Shown in pieces: positions 22,949 through 32,995 of a stretch of 64,000 nucleotides of DNA (position 1 is its first letter; the number at the start of each line of letters is the position of its first letter). The notes beneath the pieces were generated by a model, which worked only from the letters and a program-made list of their open reading frames with translations, was not told where the DNA came from and ran no database searches. The stretch lies in the NCBI RefSeq assembly GCF_024323335.1, contig NC_066584.1, forward strand, positions 423,255,319 through 423,319,318. The letters are read 5' to 3'. Source of the stretch: Lathyrus oleraceus. Lineage: Eukaryota; Streptophyta; Magnoliopsida; Fabales; Fabaceae. Made by a program: the position numbers and the translations under genes.

Positions 22949-23545
22949 ACCCCGTCCGAACAAGGTGTATGCTAACCCTTTTTGTGCATACCTGAAGCAC
23001 GGGTTATGAATTCCAGAAGCTTTTCCCGAGCTAGGGTTATATCCAGTTTTACCTGTAATAGCTTGCCAGAAATCAATAGCAGAAAAAGTGTCCGGAGGGG
23101 TTCCGGGTCCAGATACCGGGAGTCTCAGAATACTCCCAAGTTCCTCAACAGATAATTCATGATCTTCATCAAACAAGCGGAAAGTAATTTGCCCATAAAA
23201 TTCCATCTCCGAACCTGTCCACCTTCTCCTCATCTCGAACTCAACCGTACTCAAGAATTCAAGGGTGATCCGAGCGAAGGACGGTGCTTCGAATTGCATG
23301 TATTCCAACATACCGATGTTGTGGAACATGCGGTGCACCTCTTCTTTCAAACCTAACTCATCCAGGGTAGCATCACACATATATCGGGTTGGAATAAGCT
23401 TACGTTTAGCTAGAATCACATACCTCTCTTGATGATTCGGTTGGTCAAACAAAATGCCATGAGGATTTGTAGAGCGTCTAACCCATTGCTTTGGTCGAGA
23501 AGATGTGGCTACCTCCTTCTCCTTGCTTGTACGCTTAGAGGGCAT
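22949..23545 (-). pseudogene. Athila env-position ORF, truncated
   Basis: The protein starts MPSKRTSKEKEV (an in-frame ATG also exists 36 nt upstream at 23581). It shows the Athila ORF signature 'RWVRRSTNPHG'-like start, a 'MRRRWTGSEMEFYGQITFRL' region (cut to key words RRRW, QITFRL) and FRYAQKGLAYTLFGRGD near the end. After GRGDD the frame runs into Ogre A sequence and stops at 22907, so the C-terminal part is lost. Athila elements carry an env-like ORF at this position, but the domain seen here is the plant-mobile-like N-terminal part and I see no signal peptide or membrane segment. Function is unknown. Confidence 0.75.
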
Positions 23546-23849
23546 AATGGTACCTGAAAAAAACTTCTCAAAATCCAACAAATAGGTTAGTGAAAACTGT
23601 AACCGTCACTGTGTAGAGGACGGCGAGAGGAACAATTTTTGTGAAGGTGAGATGAGGTTAAAGTGAGTGGAGCTATGAGAAAAATGAAGCTTAATTTGAT
23701 GGAGGCTAGGTTAACAATGGAGGAAGAGGGAGAGAGAGGTTTCCAAAATCAGAAAAAGTGAGAATAAATGGTGGGGAAGAGATGTAATAGCAAGTGGGGC
23801 CCAACATTGAAAATACCCAAAATCACAAAATTTGAAAAATTTACCCGTT

Positions 23850-24055
23850 ACAAACAACACGGTCGTGTTCCTGCACACGGGCGCCCGTGTTAATCCACTG
23901 TTTTAATCAACACGGTCGTGTGTCACCACACGGGTGCCCGTGTTAATCCACTGTTTTAATTAATATGGCCGTGTGTCACCACACGGGCGCCCGTGTTAAT
24001 CCACTGTTTTGATTAACACTGTCGTGTGTCAGCACACGGGTGGCCGTGTGGATGC
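23850..24055 (-). repeat. 53-bp tandem repeat with palindromes
   Basis: Four units (about 23856, 23909, 23962, 24015) each hold an ACACGGTCGTGT-like dyad followed by CACGGGCGCCCGTG, a perfect 14-bp palindrome in units 1 and 3, then 'ttaatccactgtttt'. This lies between integrase and the env-position ORF. Nothing coding is visible from 23546 to 24285. Confidence 0.85.
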
Positions 24056-24222
24056 CCTGTTTTCCTCAAATTCTGAATTCGGCAATGCTTCTTGGGCCTG
24101 GCATCCTTTCGCTGAGAAGTGATTATGACTATCCTCTCCAAGTTCCACTCCTTACCTGCAACAACGTTACATACCCATATAGAAAAGAAAAGAAAAAAAC
24201 AAAATAAGTTAACAATCGAACA

Positions 24223-24250
24223 CGTGGGTTGCCTCCCACGAAGCGCTTCG
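24223..24250 (-). other. Paired stem-loops downstream of Athila integrase
   Basis: CGTGGG and CCCACG (6 bp, loop TTGCCT) are followed directly by the 12-bp perfect palindrome CGAAGCGCTTCG. I recall similar 'gggttgcctccc...aagcgctt' sequence in many Athila elements. A role in polyprotein termination or RNA handling is speculative. Confidence 0.6.
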
Positions 24251-24285
24251 TTTAACGTCGCATGGCTCGACGATTGTCCACCTCA

Positions 24286-27139
24286 TTAGGCGAGGCGCAT
24301 ATGGTCAATCAATCCAGGTTGTTGGCCTCTGTAATAGGGCTTCAGCCTCTGGCCATTCACCTTGAATATATCTCCATTCTTTTGGTTCTTAATCTCTATT
24401 GCTCCGTGGGGAAAAACTTGATGCACGACAAATGGCCCGGACCATCTTGACTTTAATTTCCCAGGAAACAACTTGAGCCTCGAATTGAACAACAATACCA
24501 GTTGTCCTTCCCATAAATCTTTCCTGATGATTCTCTGATCATGCCACTTCCGTGTTTGCTCCTTGTACATCTTTGCATTCTCATATGCCTGATTACGAAA
24601 TTCTTCTAACTCGTGAAGTTGAAGAATTCGGGATTCACCGGCTTTCGCAAGATCACAATTTAATAACTTGGATGCCCAAAAGGCTTTGTGCTCTAATTCC
24701 AGAGGAAGATGACAAGCCTTACCATAAATCAGCTGATACAGAGACATGCCAATTGGTGTTTTGAAAGCGGTTCGGTATGCCCATAACGCGTCATCTAATT
24801 TGATTGCCCAATCTTTTCGTGAAGCACTCACTGTCTTTTCCAAAATCTTTTTAATTTGCCGATTAGACACTTCAACTTGCCCACTCGTTTGGGGATGATA
24901 TGGTGTGGCAATCTTGTGCTTCACATTATATTTCTTCAATAAGTTCTCCATGAGCTTATTCAAGAAATGTGTTCCTTCATCACTGATAAGTGCTCTAGGC
25001 ACACCAAACCTGGAGAAGATGTTTTGTTTAAGGAAGTTTACCACTGTTCTCGCGTCATTAGAAGGGAGGGCTACGACTTCCACCCATTTGGAGACATAGT
25101 CCACACCCACCAGAATATAATTTTTTCCAAATGAGGGTGGAAATGGCCCCATAAAGTCTATCCCCCAAACATCAAATAATTCCACTTCAAGCATGCCCTT
25201 TTGAGGCATCTGATTCTTCCTAGAAATATTTCCTGTCCGTTGGCATCTGTCACATTCCTTCACAACCACTTGGGCATCCTTAAACAACGTGGGCCAGTAC
25301 ACCCTGATTGGAGGACTTTTGCGGCTGTCCTGTCTCCACTAAAGTGTCCCCCATTATCTGAGTCATGACATGCCTTTAAGACTTCATTTTGTTCTTCCTC
25401 AGGGACACATCGACGAATTAGTCCGTCTACCCCTTTCTTATACAAGAGTGGTTTGTCCCACAAATAAAACCTGCAATCATGAAGAAACTTTTTCTTTTTG
25501 TTATAATCAAAGTCATCAGGAATTATACCACCCACCAGGTAGTTTGCATAGTCAGCAAACCAAGGAACACCCACCACCGCGAGGATTCTTTCATCTATAA
25601 ACTCGTCCTTTATGGGATGTTTCTCTTCCGTCTCTTCAATCGGAAACATTCGAGATAGGTGGTCAGCAACGGTGTTTTCACACCCCTTTTTGTCTCGAAT
25701 TTCAAGGTCAAATTCTTGCAACAGCAAGATCCATCTGAGCAGCCTTGGCTTCGAGTCCTGTTTAGAAAAAAGATATTTCAACGCAGCATGGTCAGTATAA
25801 ACAATTACCTTTGTTCCCAACAAGTATTGCCGAAATTTGTCAAAGGCATAAACCACAACTAGTAACTCCTTCTCTGTAGTTGCATAATTCATTTGGGCTG
25901 GATTCAACACATGGCTAGCATAGTAGATGACGTGGAGGCGTTTGTCTTTTCTTTGCCCCAAGACTGCCCCTACTGCTATATCGCTCGCATCGCACATTAT
26001 CTCAAAGGGTAGAGACCAGTCAGGCGAGATCACTATAGAAGCAGACACCAATTTACTTTTCAGAGTCTCGAAGGCTTCGTTGCACTTTTTGTCAAACAGA
26101 AACGGAGTATCCTTCATAAGCAGGCTAGTCAAAGGTTTTGCGATCTTGGAGAAATCTTTTATGAACCTACGATAGAATCCTGCATGTCCCAAGAAACTCT
26201 GTATACCTTTCTCATTCACAGGATGAGGGAGATTGGCAATTACTTCCACTTTTGCCTTGTCAACTTCTATCCCTTGATGGGAAATTTTATGACCTAGTAC
26301 TATCCCTTCTCTTACCATGAAGTGACACTTTTCCCAATTCAGAATTAGATTGGTTTGTTGACATCTTTCCAGCACAAGTGAAAGATTATACAAACAATTT
26401 TCGAAAGAAGATCCAAAAACCGAAAAATCATCCATAAAGACCTCCATATGCTTCTCAAGCATGTCGGAAAATATGGATGTCATGCACCTCTGAAATGTCG
26501 CAGGTGCGTTGCATAAACCAAATGGCATTCTTCTATAAGCAAAGATTCCATACGGGCATGTGAATGCTATTTTTTCTTGATCCTCAGGTGCCACAGCAAT
26601 TTGGTTGTACCCTGAGTACCCATCCAGAAAACAGTAGAAATCATGACCTGCCAATCTTTCCAACATCTGATCGATAAAAGGTAAAGGAAAATGATCCTTC
26701 CTTGTAGCAGTGTTTAGTCTTCTATAGTCTATGCAAACTCTCCAACCTGTAACTGTACGGGTGGGGATCAACTCATTTTTCTCATTTTTTATCACAGTTG
26801 TCCCTCCCTTCTTTGGCACCACATGAACTGGGCTCACCCACGAACTGTCAGATATTGGGTAAATTAACCCCGCATCTAAAAGTTTCAAAACCTCCTTGCG
26901 AACAACTTCTTTCATAGCTGGATTCAGTCTTCTTTGAGGTTGGACGACCGGTTTCTGATTATCCTCCATCAAAATCTTGTGCTTACACATCGTCGGGTTG
27001 ATTCCTTTCAAATCATCCATCGCCCACCCAATAGCACCCTTGTATTTCTTTAGGACTTTGATTAGCTCTCCTTCTTGGGTCTCTCTCAAACCTGAATTGA
27101 TGATTGCTGGACATTTTTCCTCATTGTCAAGAAAGACAT
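24286..27139 (-). pseudogene. Athila-like pol (RT, RNase H, integrase), frameshifted
   Basis: This part of pol copies the element RNA and integrates the DNA. From 27139 down: RT with '[20 protein letters not shown]' (key words [13 protein letters not shown]) and the catalytic F-M-D-D at about 26432; Ty3-type RNase H with CDASD, TDHAAL and ADHLSR; then the integrase HHCC finger and core ([18 protein letters not shown]) ending in a GPF-like tail. Near 25299-25305 the frame shifts by one nucleotide between 'KVLQSG' and 'YWPTLFKDA', so integrase continues in another frame from 25302. With the insertion at 27139 separating it from gag-protease, the gene is dead. Confidence 0.88.
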
Positions 27140-28513
27140 TGTCGCACCTCGAAAAAATGGGGATACGACTTCAAAGCGAAGCGCGATCGCACGCTCGCAA
27201 AGATGGACTGAACAGAGTCGCCACCGAACTTTATTTATTCCTAAAAAGGAAAGGGGAAATATCGATAAAACCCAAGACAAAATGACAATGATTATTGGTC
27301 GTCGCAACCAAATTAGGGTTCGGGAGTCGATTACGCAAGGGGAAGGTATTAGCACCCCTCACGTCCGTTGTACTCAACGGGAACCATTAGGTCAGTTGTG
27401 TGCATTAATGTTAGTTTGAAATGTTAGGCTTTTCGAATTATTAGGTGGGAAAGAAAGGAAGAAGAGAGAAGAAATATTTTTGGATTTTTTTAACGAAGGA
27501 CTAAACCTAAGTTTTTTATTAGTGGGCCTGACAAGATTTAAAAATCCTGCTCCTATGTATCTCAATAGAGAAGTCAAGGCTTACGTAGTTCTGGGTAGAA
27601 AATGTTTGTTTGTTGGTCGATTTTAGCGAAAGTCATACTGTATTAATCGACGAAAACATTATTTTACCCAAAACAGATGAGGAGTGAACGCATACCACAC
27701 ATCGAACGGATTTATAAATCTACATTCGGAAAAGCGTCATTTATCTCTACTCAACAATCGTGGCCGAAACATTATTTTGTATCACCTTAAGACAATATAT
27801 CTTTCGTTTATGAAAAAGGTTTTTTTTTTGTTAGTCCCACGGCGGCGAGAAAAGAGTTTGATTGGTTGGATGTATTTTGAATGATGGCGAGGACTTAGAT
27901 GAGCGAGATATACATCTCGAATCCTAGTCTCAGGAGTGCACGGTATACACCATGTTCCATTTCCATCTTTATTGAAAAAGTATTAAGGTAGGAATTAGGT
28001 ATTTTGAAGTTTGAAAGACGAGTACTTGTGACCTACAAGCTCTTACAGCTTGGGTATAATACTCGGGACTACGTCTGGACATTCCACCCAGGCAGTCTGT
28101 TTCTTCCCAATATTGCTAAGAAAATGACTCGAATATTTATGAATGTTTTGGAGGGAAGACGAATATTTATGGCTTGCAAGCTCTTACAGCTTGAGCCTAA
28201 TATTCGGGATTACGACTGGACATTCCATCCAGGTAATCTTTTTCTTCCAACTTTATTAAGAAAATGGTTTAGATATTCATAACTATTTTGGAGAGAAGAC
28301 GAATATTTATGGCTTGCAAGCTCTTACAGCTTGAGCCTAATATTCGGGATTACGACTGGACATTCCATCCAGGTAATCTTTTTCTTCCAACTTTATTAAG
28401 AAAATGGTTTAGATATTCATAACTATTTTGGAGAGAAGACGAATATTTATGGCTTACAAGCTCTTACAGCTTGAGCCTAATATTCGGGATTACGACTGGA
28501 CATTCCATCCAGG
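27140..28513 (-). repeat. 3' LTR of D, outer part (before nested B)
   Basis: This matches 53322 onward with about ten single-base differences over 1.37 kb. It holds the conserved LTR hairpin (27365-27380) and four 140-bp repeat units, the last cut by element B at 28513. No gene is present. Confidence 0.92.
28020..28513 (-). repeat. 140-bp hairpin repeats in D 3' LTR
   Basis: Units start at 28020 (diverged), 28161, 28301 and 28441. Each has an imperfect 18-bp stem: CGAATATT/AATATTCG, GGCT/AGCC and CAAGCT/AGCTTG around loop CTTAC. Element B is inserted in unit four, in the CTGGACATTCCATCCAGG segment. Confidence 0.9.
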
Positions 28514-30847
28514 TGTCATACGGTGAACTGACTTGGGATATTTTGCTTTTTATCGCAATGTCGCGGATAGCAAGAGTCGCCACCGACTTTTCTTTTATCC
28601 AATAAGGAAAGGTGGAAAAGAACAGGAAAGACCTCAATAGATTTTGGGTTCGGGAGGTACATTATACAAAGGGAAGGTATTAGCACCCTTTGTATCCATG
28701 GTTATCCATGGGCTCTTAATTGCTGGATCACTTATATTTTTGTCTGAAAAGCGTTGGTGAATTGTTTAAAAATGTTTCGAAAAGAGAGTTTAACTTTGTA
28801 ATGATTCTCGTATGAATGTATACAAAGTATTTATCTCGTTTGATTTTGAAAAACAGTTTAGAAAAATATAACTTGGTAATGATTCTAGTATGAATGTATA
28901 CCAAGTGGTGATTTTCTAGGATTCGTAAAGTGTAAAGTGTGAGGGGTGGAAAATGTTTTAGGTTATGATCCAGTAATTGAGAGTTATACCTTCCTGAGGT
29001 CGTTATGGGCATTTCCTATCCTTATGAGGGTAAAACTGTCCTTACTATTGAGAAGTAAGTAGTTTTATCCTTTGGATGCAAAAGGGTCATCGTAGGGTCA
29101 TCGATAGGTCATTGAAGGCAACAGTTGTAAGGATACCTTAGCATTCGAAGGGACGATCATCATTTAACCGTAGGCTACACCGAAGGGTCATCGAGGGGCA
29201 AAATCATTCGAGGGCAACATCCGAGGGACTATGGTTTATGTTATGATGATTTAATCGAAGGGTCTTTGCTAAGTGTATCCCCACGTTCGCGAGACATGAC
29301 CGTAATACCGTAATACCGTAAGGCAACAAAGAGAGGTCCAAGGTCACATATTCAAAGGCCATGTTTTACAATTAAGTATTTAAGATGAATTTCCACATTA
29401 AAATTAATTAGGCAATTAGGATGAATCTCCCCATTAAAATTAATTAGTTCGGAATCCATCTCCATAAGGGTATCCCTCAAATAAAGTGGAATACCTAGCA
29501 AGCCACCTTCTTCGGGAGTATGTGAGCCCTTACAAAATTCCGCAAACAGGTCAGAATACCAAGTGGGGTGCAATCAAGAGTTGCACCAAAGCAGTAATAG
29601 TATCAGGTAAACAAAGCATGGTTATAATAAAACAGGTCAGAAGGGCAAAGATCAAAACAGAACGAAAAACAGCGGCATCCGCTACAACAATTCAAGGTAT
29701 CCAGGCATACTTAAGTCTACATGCAGAACCTCAAATATATTTATGAATTCAATTATGGTATCACACGGAACATAAAGCGGCGATAGTAACGCAAACCTGT
29801 TTGCAATTGAATTGCAACCTTGAATTGGCACTCTTAGGGTTGATGCCGGATTGAGTTGGGCGGAGCCGCCGGCTTTTCCTTCAGGGTTTCCTTTAGGGTT
29901 ACCCGGAGTAAGTTAAACAGTAGTCCTGAACACTCCACCACAAGCCGGTAGGATTTGTTTTTGGATTTTTCAATTAAACAACAAATTAAAACGAAGGAAA
30001 TAAACTAGATCCTAACGTAAGGTTAGATTCGGTAAAAAGGTACACAATAGTTTCCGTTGTAGAAACTATTGTGCGAAAAGAATTAACCAAATGCTAAAAA
30101 GGAAATGGGAAATTGCAAGGGAAGTAGGGTAGAACTCGTAATAAACAATGCCTAAGCTGCTGGAAAAGAAACTATGCAAAAGCGAAAACGGCAAAAGGGA
30201 AAAAATGTGGAAAAGCCCCCCCACTTTAGGTTTTCTTGTGGCTATTTATATTGGTACCATTAAGTAACTACTTGCTGCCAAGAGGTCTTCAACGTGGCTA
30301 ATTTCATGGCGTGGATATAGGGCCCAACACTCCTCAACGTCTCTTCAAGTCTCTGAGGCGTTACTTGCGCCCAAAAAGTAGGGGAGTGGTGTGACGCTCG
30401 TCACACCATGTGTGACGTCCGTCACAAGGCCGTTTTGTGTGACGCTCGTCACGCCCTCTGTGACGTCCGTCACAAGCACAGCATTTGTGTCTTGCGCTTT
30501 GGGCTGGGCTTTGCTATTTGGTTCGCTTTCTCTCCTTTTTGCACCTCTTTTCCTCCATTTTTACTTGTGCTTCCAAATAAGCCACCTGAGACAAATAGGA
30601 AGAAAATACCGCGTAATATCTAACAACATAAAGTGAACTGAAATAAATAATGATAAAATTTAATTGAATTAAGTCCTAAAATATGATATAACTTCATGTT
30701 ATCACTAGGCGAGCGTGTAGCGAACAGGCCAGTTTGGGTCATTCGTGAGCTGGGCCTTCGTTCCTTTAAGATCAGTGTCATAAAAATGAGTCGGAGTGCC
30801 CTGAAAAATGTCTTGAAATATTAATGGGCAAATTTTGGGGTATGACA
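28514..30847 (-). repeat. 3' LTR of B
   Basis: Boundaries follow from the TSD and the copy at 42053-44386 (offset exactly 13,539). It contains the conserved hairpin (28696-28711), TATAAATA on the minus strand (30250-30243) and four TGACG dyads (30389-30474). Short frames inside, repeated identically in the other LTR, are not genes. Confidence 0.95.
30389..30474 (-). promoter_or_regulatory. Four TGACG dyads, as-1-like LTR enhancer (3' LTR copy)
   Basis: Four inverted pairs are found: GTGTGACG/CGTCACAC (30389-30406), TGTGACG/CGTCACA (30411-30426), GTGACG/CGTCAC (30439-30452) and TGTGACG/CGTCACA (30459-30474), with 2-nt centres alternating CT and TC. TGACG is the core bound by plant TGA-class bZIP factors. 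The cluster lies 139-224 bp upstream of the LTR TATA box. Confidence 0.65.
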
Positions 30848-30858
30848 GCTGCCCCTGT
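30848..30858 (-). promoter_or_regulatory. Polypurine tract of B
   Basis: On the minus strand ACAGGGGCAGC directly precedes the TGTCATAC... of the 3' LTR. Element D has a similar AGGGGCAAC at 47039-47047. This is the expected site for plus-strand DNA priming. Confidence 0.6.
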
Positions 30859-31029
30859 TCAATATTCTTGAACCGAGAGAGTCAGAATGGTATGTACGCC
30901 ATTCGTGGTCTGGAGGTGGAAGATTATTGAACACTTAGAACGCCCCAAAAATTTGCACTTGTCAATTAGTTAGTCTTGATGGAGATGGGCTTAAAGATGC
31001 CATCTAGAAAGTTTGATGATGAGAGCTTC

Positions 31030-31815
31030 AGAGTACGTCGTACGTTAGAAGATATCTGAAGTCATGGGTGTCACTGGGTCATACGCTAGACCGTATAGTG
31101 GGTCATTCATTAAGCCGTCGACTTCCCTGGGGAGTTAGAATGGGGCATACGCCGCTGGGGATAACAGATCAGAATGGATCATACGCTAGATCGTATCTGA
31201 GTTGCAGAACGAGCCGTCCGTTAAGCTGTATCGTTACTGGGGGTGAAGGATCAGAATGGATCGTATGCTAGATCGTATCTGAGTTGTAGACTGAGCCGTC
31301 CGTTAGGCTGTACCTGGTGATGAAGGGGGGTAGTCATACACTAGACTACACTTCAGAAATGTACCGTACGCTAGGCAGCATTTGAGGACTTGAAGGTCTA
31401 ACTGGGTCGTACATTAGACTGTATTTGAGCAGAATGAGCCATCTGTTAGGCTGAATCTGATGAAAGGGGTAGTCGTACGCTAGACTACACTTCAGAAATG
31501 TACCGTACGCTAGGTAGCATATGAGGGGATGAACATCCAAGCGGGTCGTAAGCTAGACCGTCTCTGAGTAGCAGGACGAGTCGTCCGTTAGGCTGCATCT
31601 GATAATAAAGGGGTAGTCATACGCCAGACTACACTTCAGAATGTACCGTACGCTAGGTAGCATCTGAGGCCTTGAAGGTCCAAATGGGTCGTATGCTAGA
31701 CCATATTGGAGTTGTTGAAGGTCGGAATGGATCGTACGTTAGATCGCATCTAAGTTGAAAGAGTCATATGTTGAGCTGAATCAGAATGAACCATATGCTA
31801 GGCTATATCCGATAG
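31030..31815 (-). repeat. 3' UTR hairpin array of B, constant loop and variable arms
   Basis: About 20 units of about 35 bp lie between integrase and the 3' LTR. Each has a 4-6-nt arm, an 8-nt loop close to GTACGCTA, and the complementary arm: GGTC/GACC (31077-31092), GATC/GATC (31177-31192), AGCC/GGCT (31294-31309), GTAGTC/GACTAC (31330-31349, 31469-31488, 31613-31632) and TACC/GGTA (31501-31516). In the centre the order GTAGTC, TACC, GGTC, AGCC repeats with a period of about 140 bp. A few units have a mismatch. The rest of 30859-32809 shows no ORF of note. Confidence 0.85.
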
Positions 31816-32809
31816 TATTTGTATATGTTGTATTTGCAATAAATGTCTGGGATGGGCTTATAGATGCCATCGTTAGGAGGATGTCAAAATGAATGGTGAC
31901 ATGGAGTATATCTGAAAGATGTAGTTGAATCCTGAGTGTAATTGATAAGGATGTCCGTCTGAATGGACTTTTGTTTTGATTGTATCAAGAGGATAATTAA
32001 CCTGAAAGATAAAGTTAGCTTCATGCCATGTCATGATGCATGAGATGTTTTATGCTTTCGAAAATAACTGCAAACGATGTATGCATGCGTATGCTGTGAA
32101 ATGATGTAATGAATGAATTATGCATCTGAAAAGTTCTTCCAGAGGACTCTACTGGGGAAAACAACTCTCAATCTTCTGGTTGGGAGATACTGGTATTGAT
32201 GACCCTTTCTTAGTCGGGGATGCTTGATTTCTGTCTGATGGTAGAAATGTTCAACAGAAGCCTGGCTGGGGGTGGAAGAGATGACCCATTTGTCTAGTAA
32301 TGCCACTCTCTTCTGGGAACGACTGGCTTTGCTGGGGAATAGAATTAGCAACCGGATTCGTTGGAAAGCATGGTTAGACCTTATCCTCGATCCTGAAGTC
32401 TTTTAGTAACTGCCATTGCTATTTTATGCATGTATTCTGATAAACATTGATCATATTCAAATGCATAAATCAATTCAAATTAAATCAATGGACGTTTATG
32501 CAAACAAAACAGAAAAGTAAAAATGAAATCATCTTTTTGGAAACAAAATTATATTGATTTGAAAGAGGGCCTATAAACAGGCAATTTGTGTACAAGGAGA
32601 CAGGAATCCTAGTAAGAGGAAATTGTCAGGCAGACAAAGAGAAAGCTATGCAGAAAAAGTCCTATCGATTCTAATTCCACTACTGTCATTATGTCTTCAA
32701 GCATCTCATCTCCTGCTATCGGATAAAAGTGATTGGCTTGTTCAGTCCCTTGAACTTGGTTGGAGCTGACAGAGAACGGGACATAGTCATACGCTTTAAT
32801 CCCTAATTT

Positions 32810-32993
32810 TTGCCTGGACCGCCTTTTCAGGTTTTCAATCCACCAGGATACCCCTTTTTGCCCAAGCCGCCTTTTCAGGTTTTCGACTTGCCGGGTGCAC
32901 ATTTTTTATGTTTATCCCTAATTTTTGCCCGAACCCTTTTGGTTCGCCGGGATGCCCTTACTTTTGCCTAGGTACGTCGACCTAGCGGGTCTC
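32810..32993 (-). other. Hairpin cluster right after B integrase stop
   Basis: Three to four diverged modules with 'ttttgcc' spacers: CCTGG/CCAGG (32813-32852), CAAG/CTTG (near 32872-32890), CGAACC/GGTTCG (32930-32946) and CTAGGT/ACCTAG (32968-32985). The integrase stop is 32996-32998. Element D keeps homologous hairpins at 50570-50655. Confidence 0.65.
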
Positions 32994-32995
32994 TT

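Larger units (their letters stand above)
22949..27139 (-). mobile_element. Athila/Cyclops-like Ty3/gypsy element, 3' part
   Basis: Reading leftward: RT, RNase H, integrase, a hairpin-rich spacer, then an env-position ORF, which is the Athila layout. The right side was interrupted by element D at 27139 (TSD GACAT) and resumes at 57586-57692. The left side ends abruptly inside the ORF next to Ogre element A, so the 3' LTR is missing. Pea Cyclops is a known member of this clade; the clade is inferred from motif similarity. Confidence 0.85.

Noticed and set aside
29352..29746. ORFs repeated identically at 42891-43285
   Set aside because: They are the two LTRs of B; duplicate frames are expected and no family is recognised.
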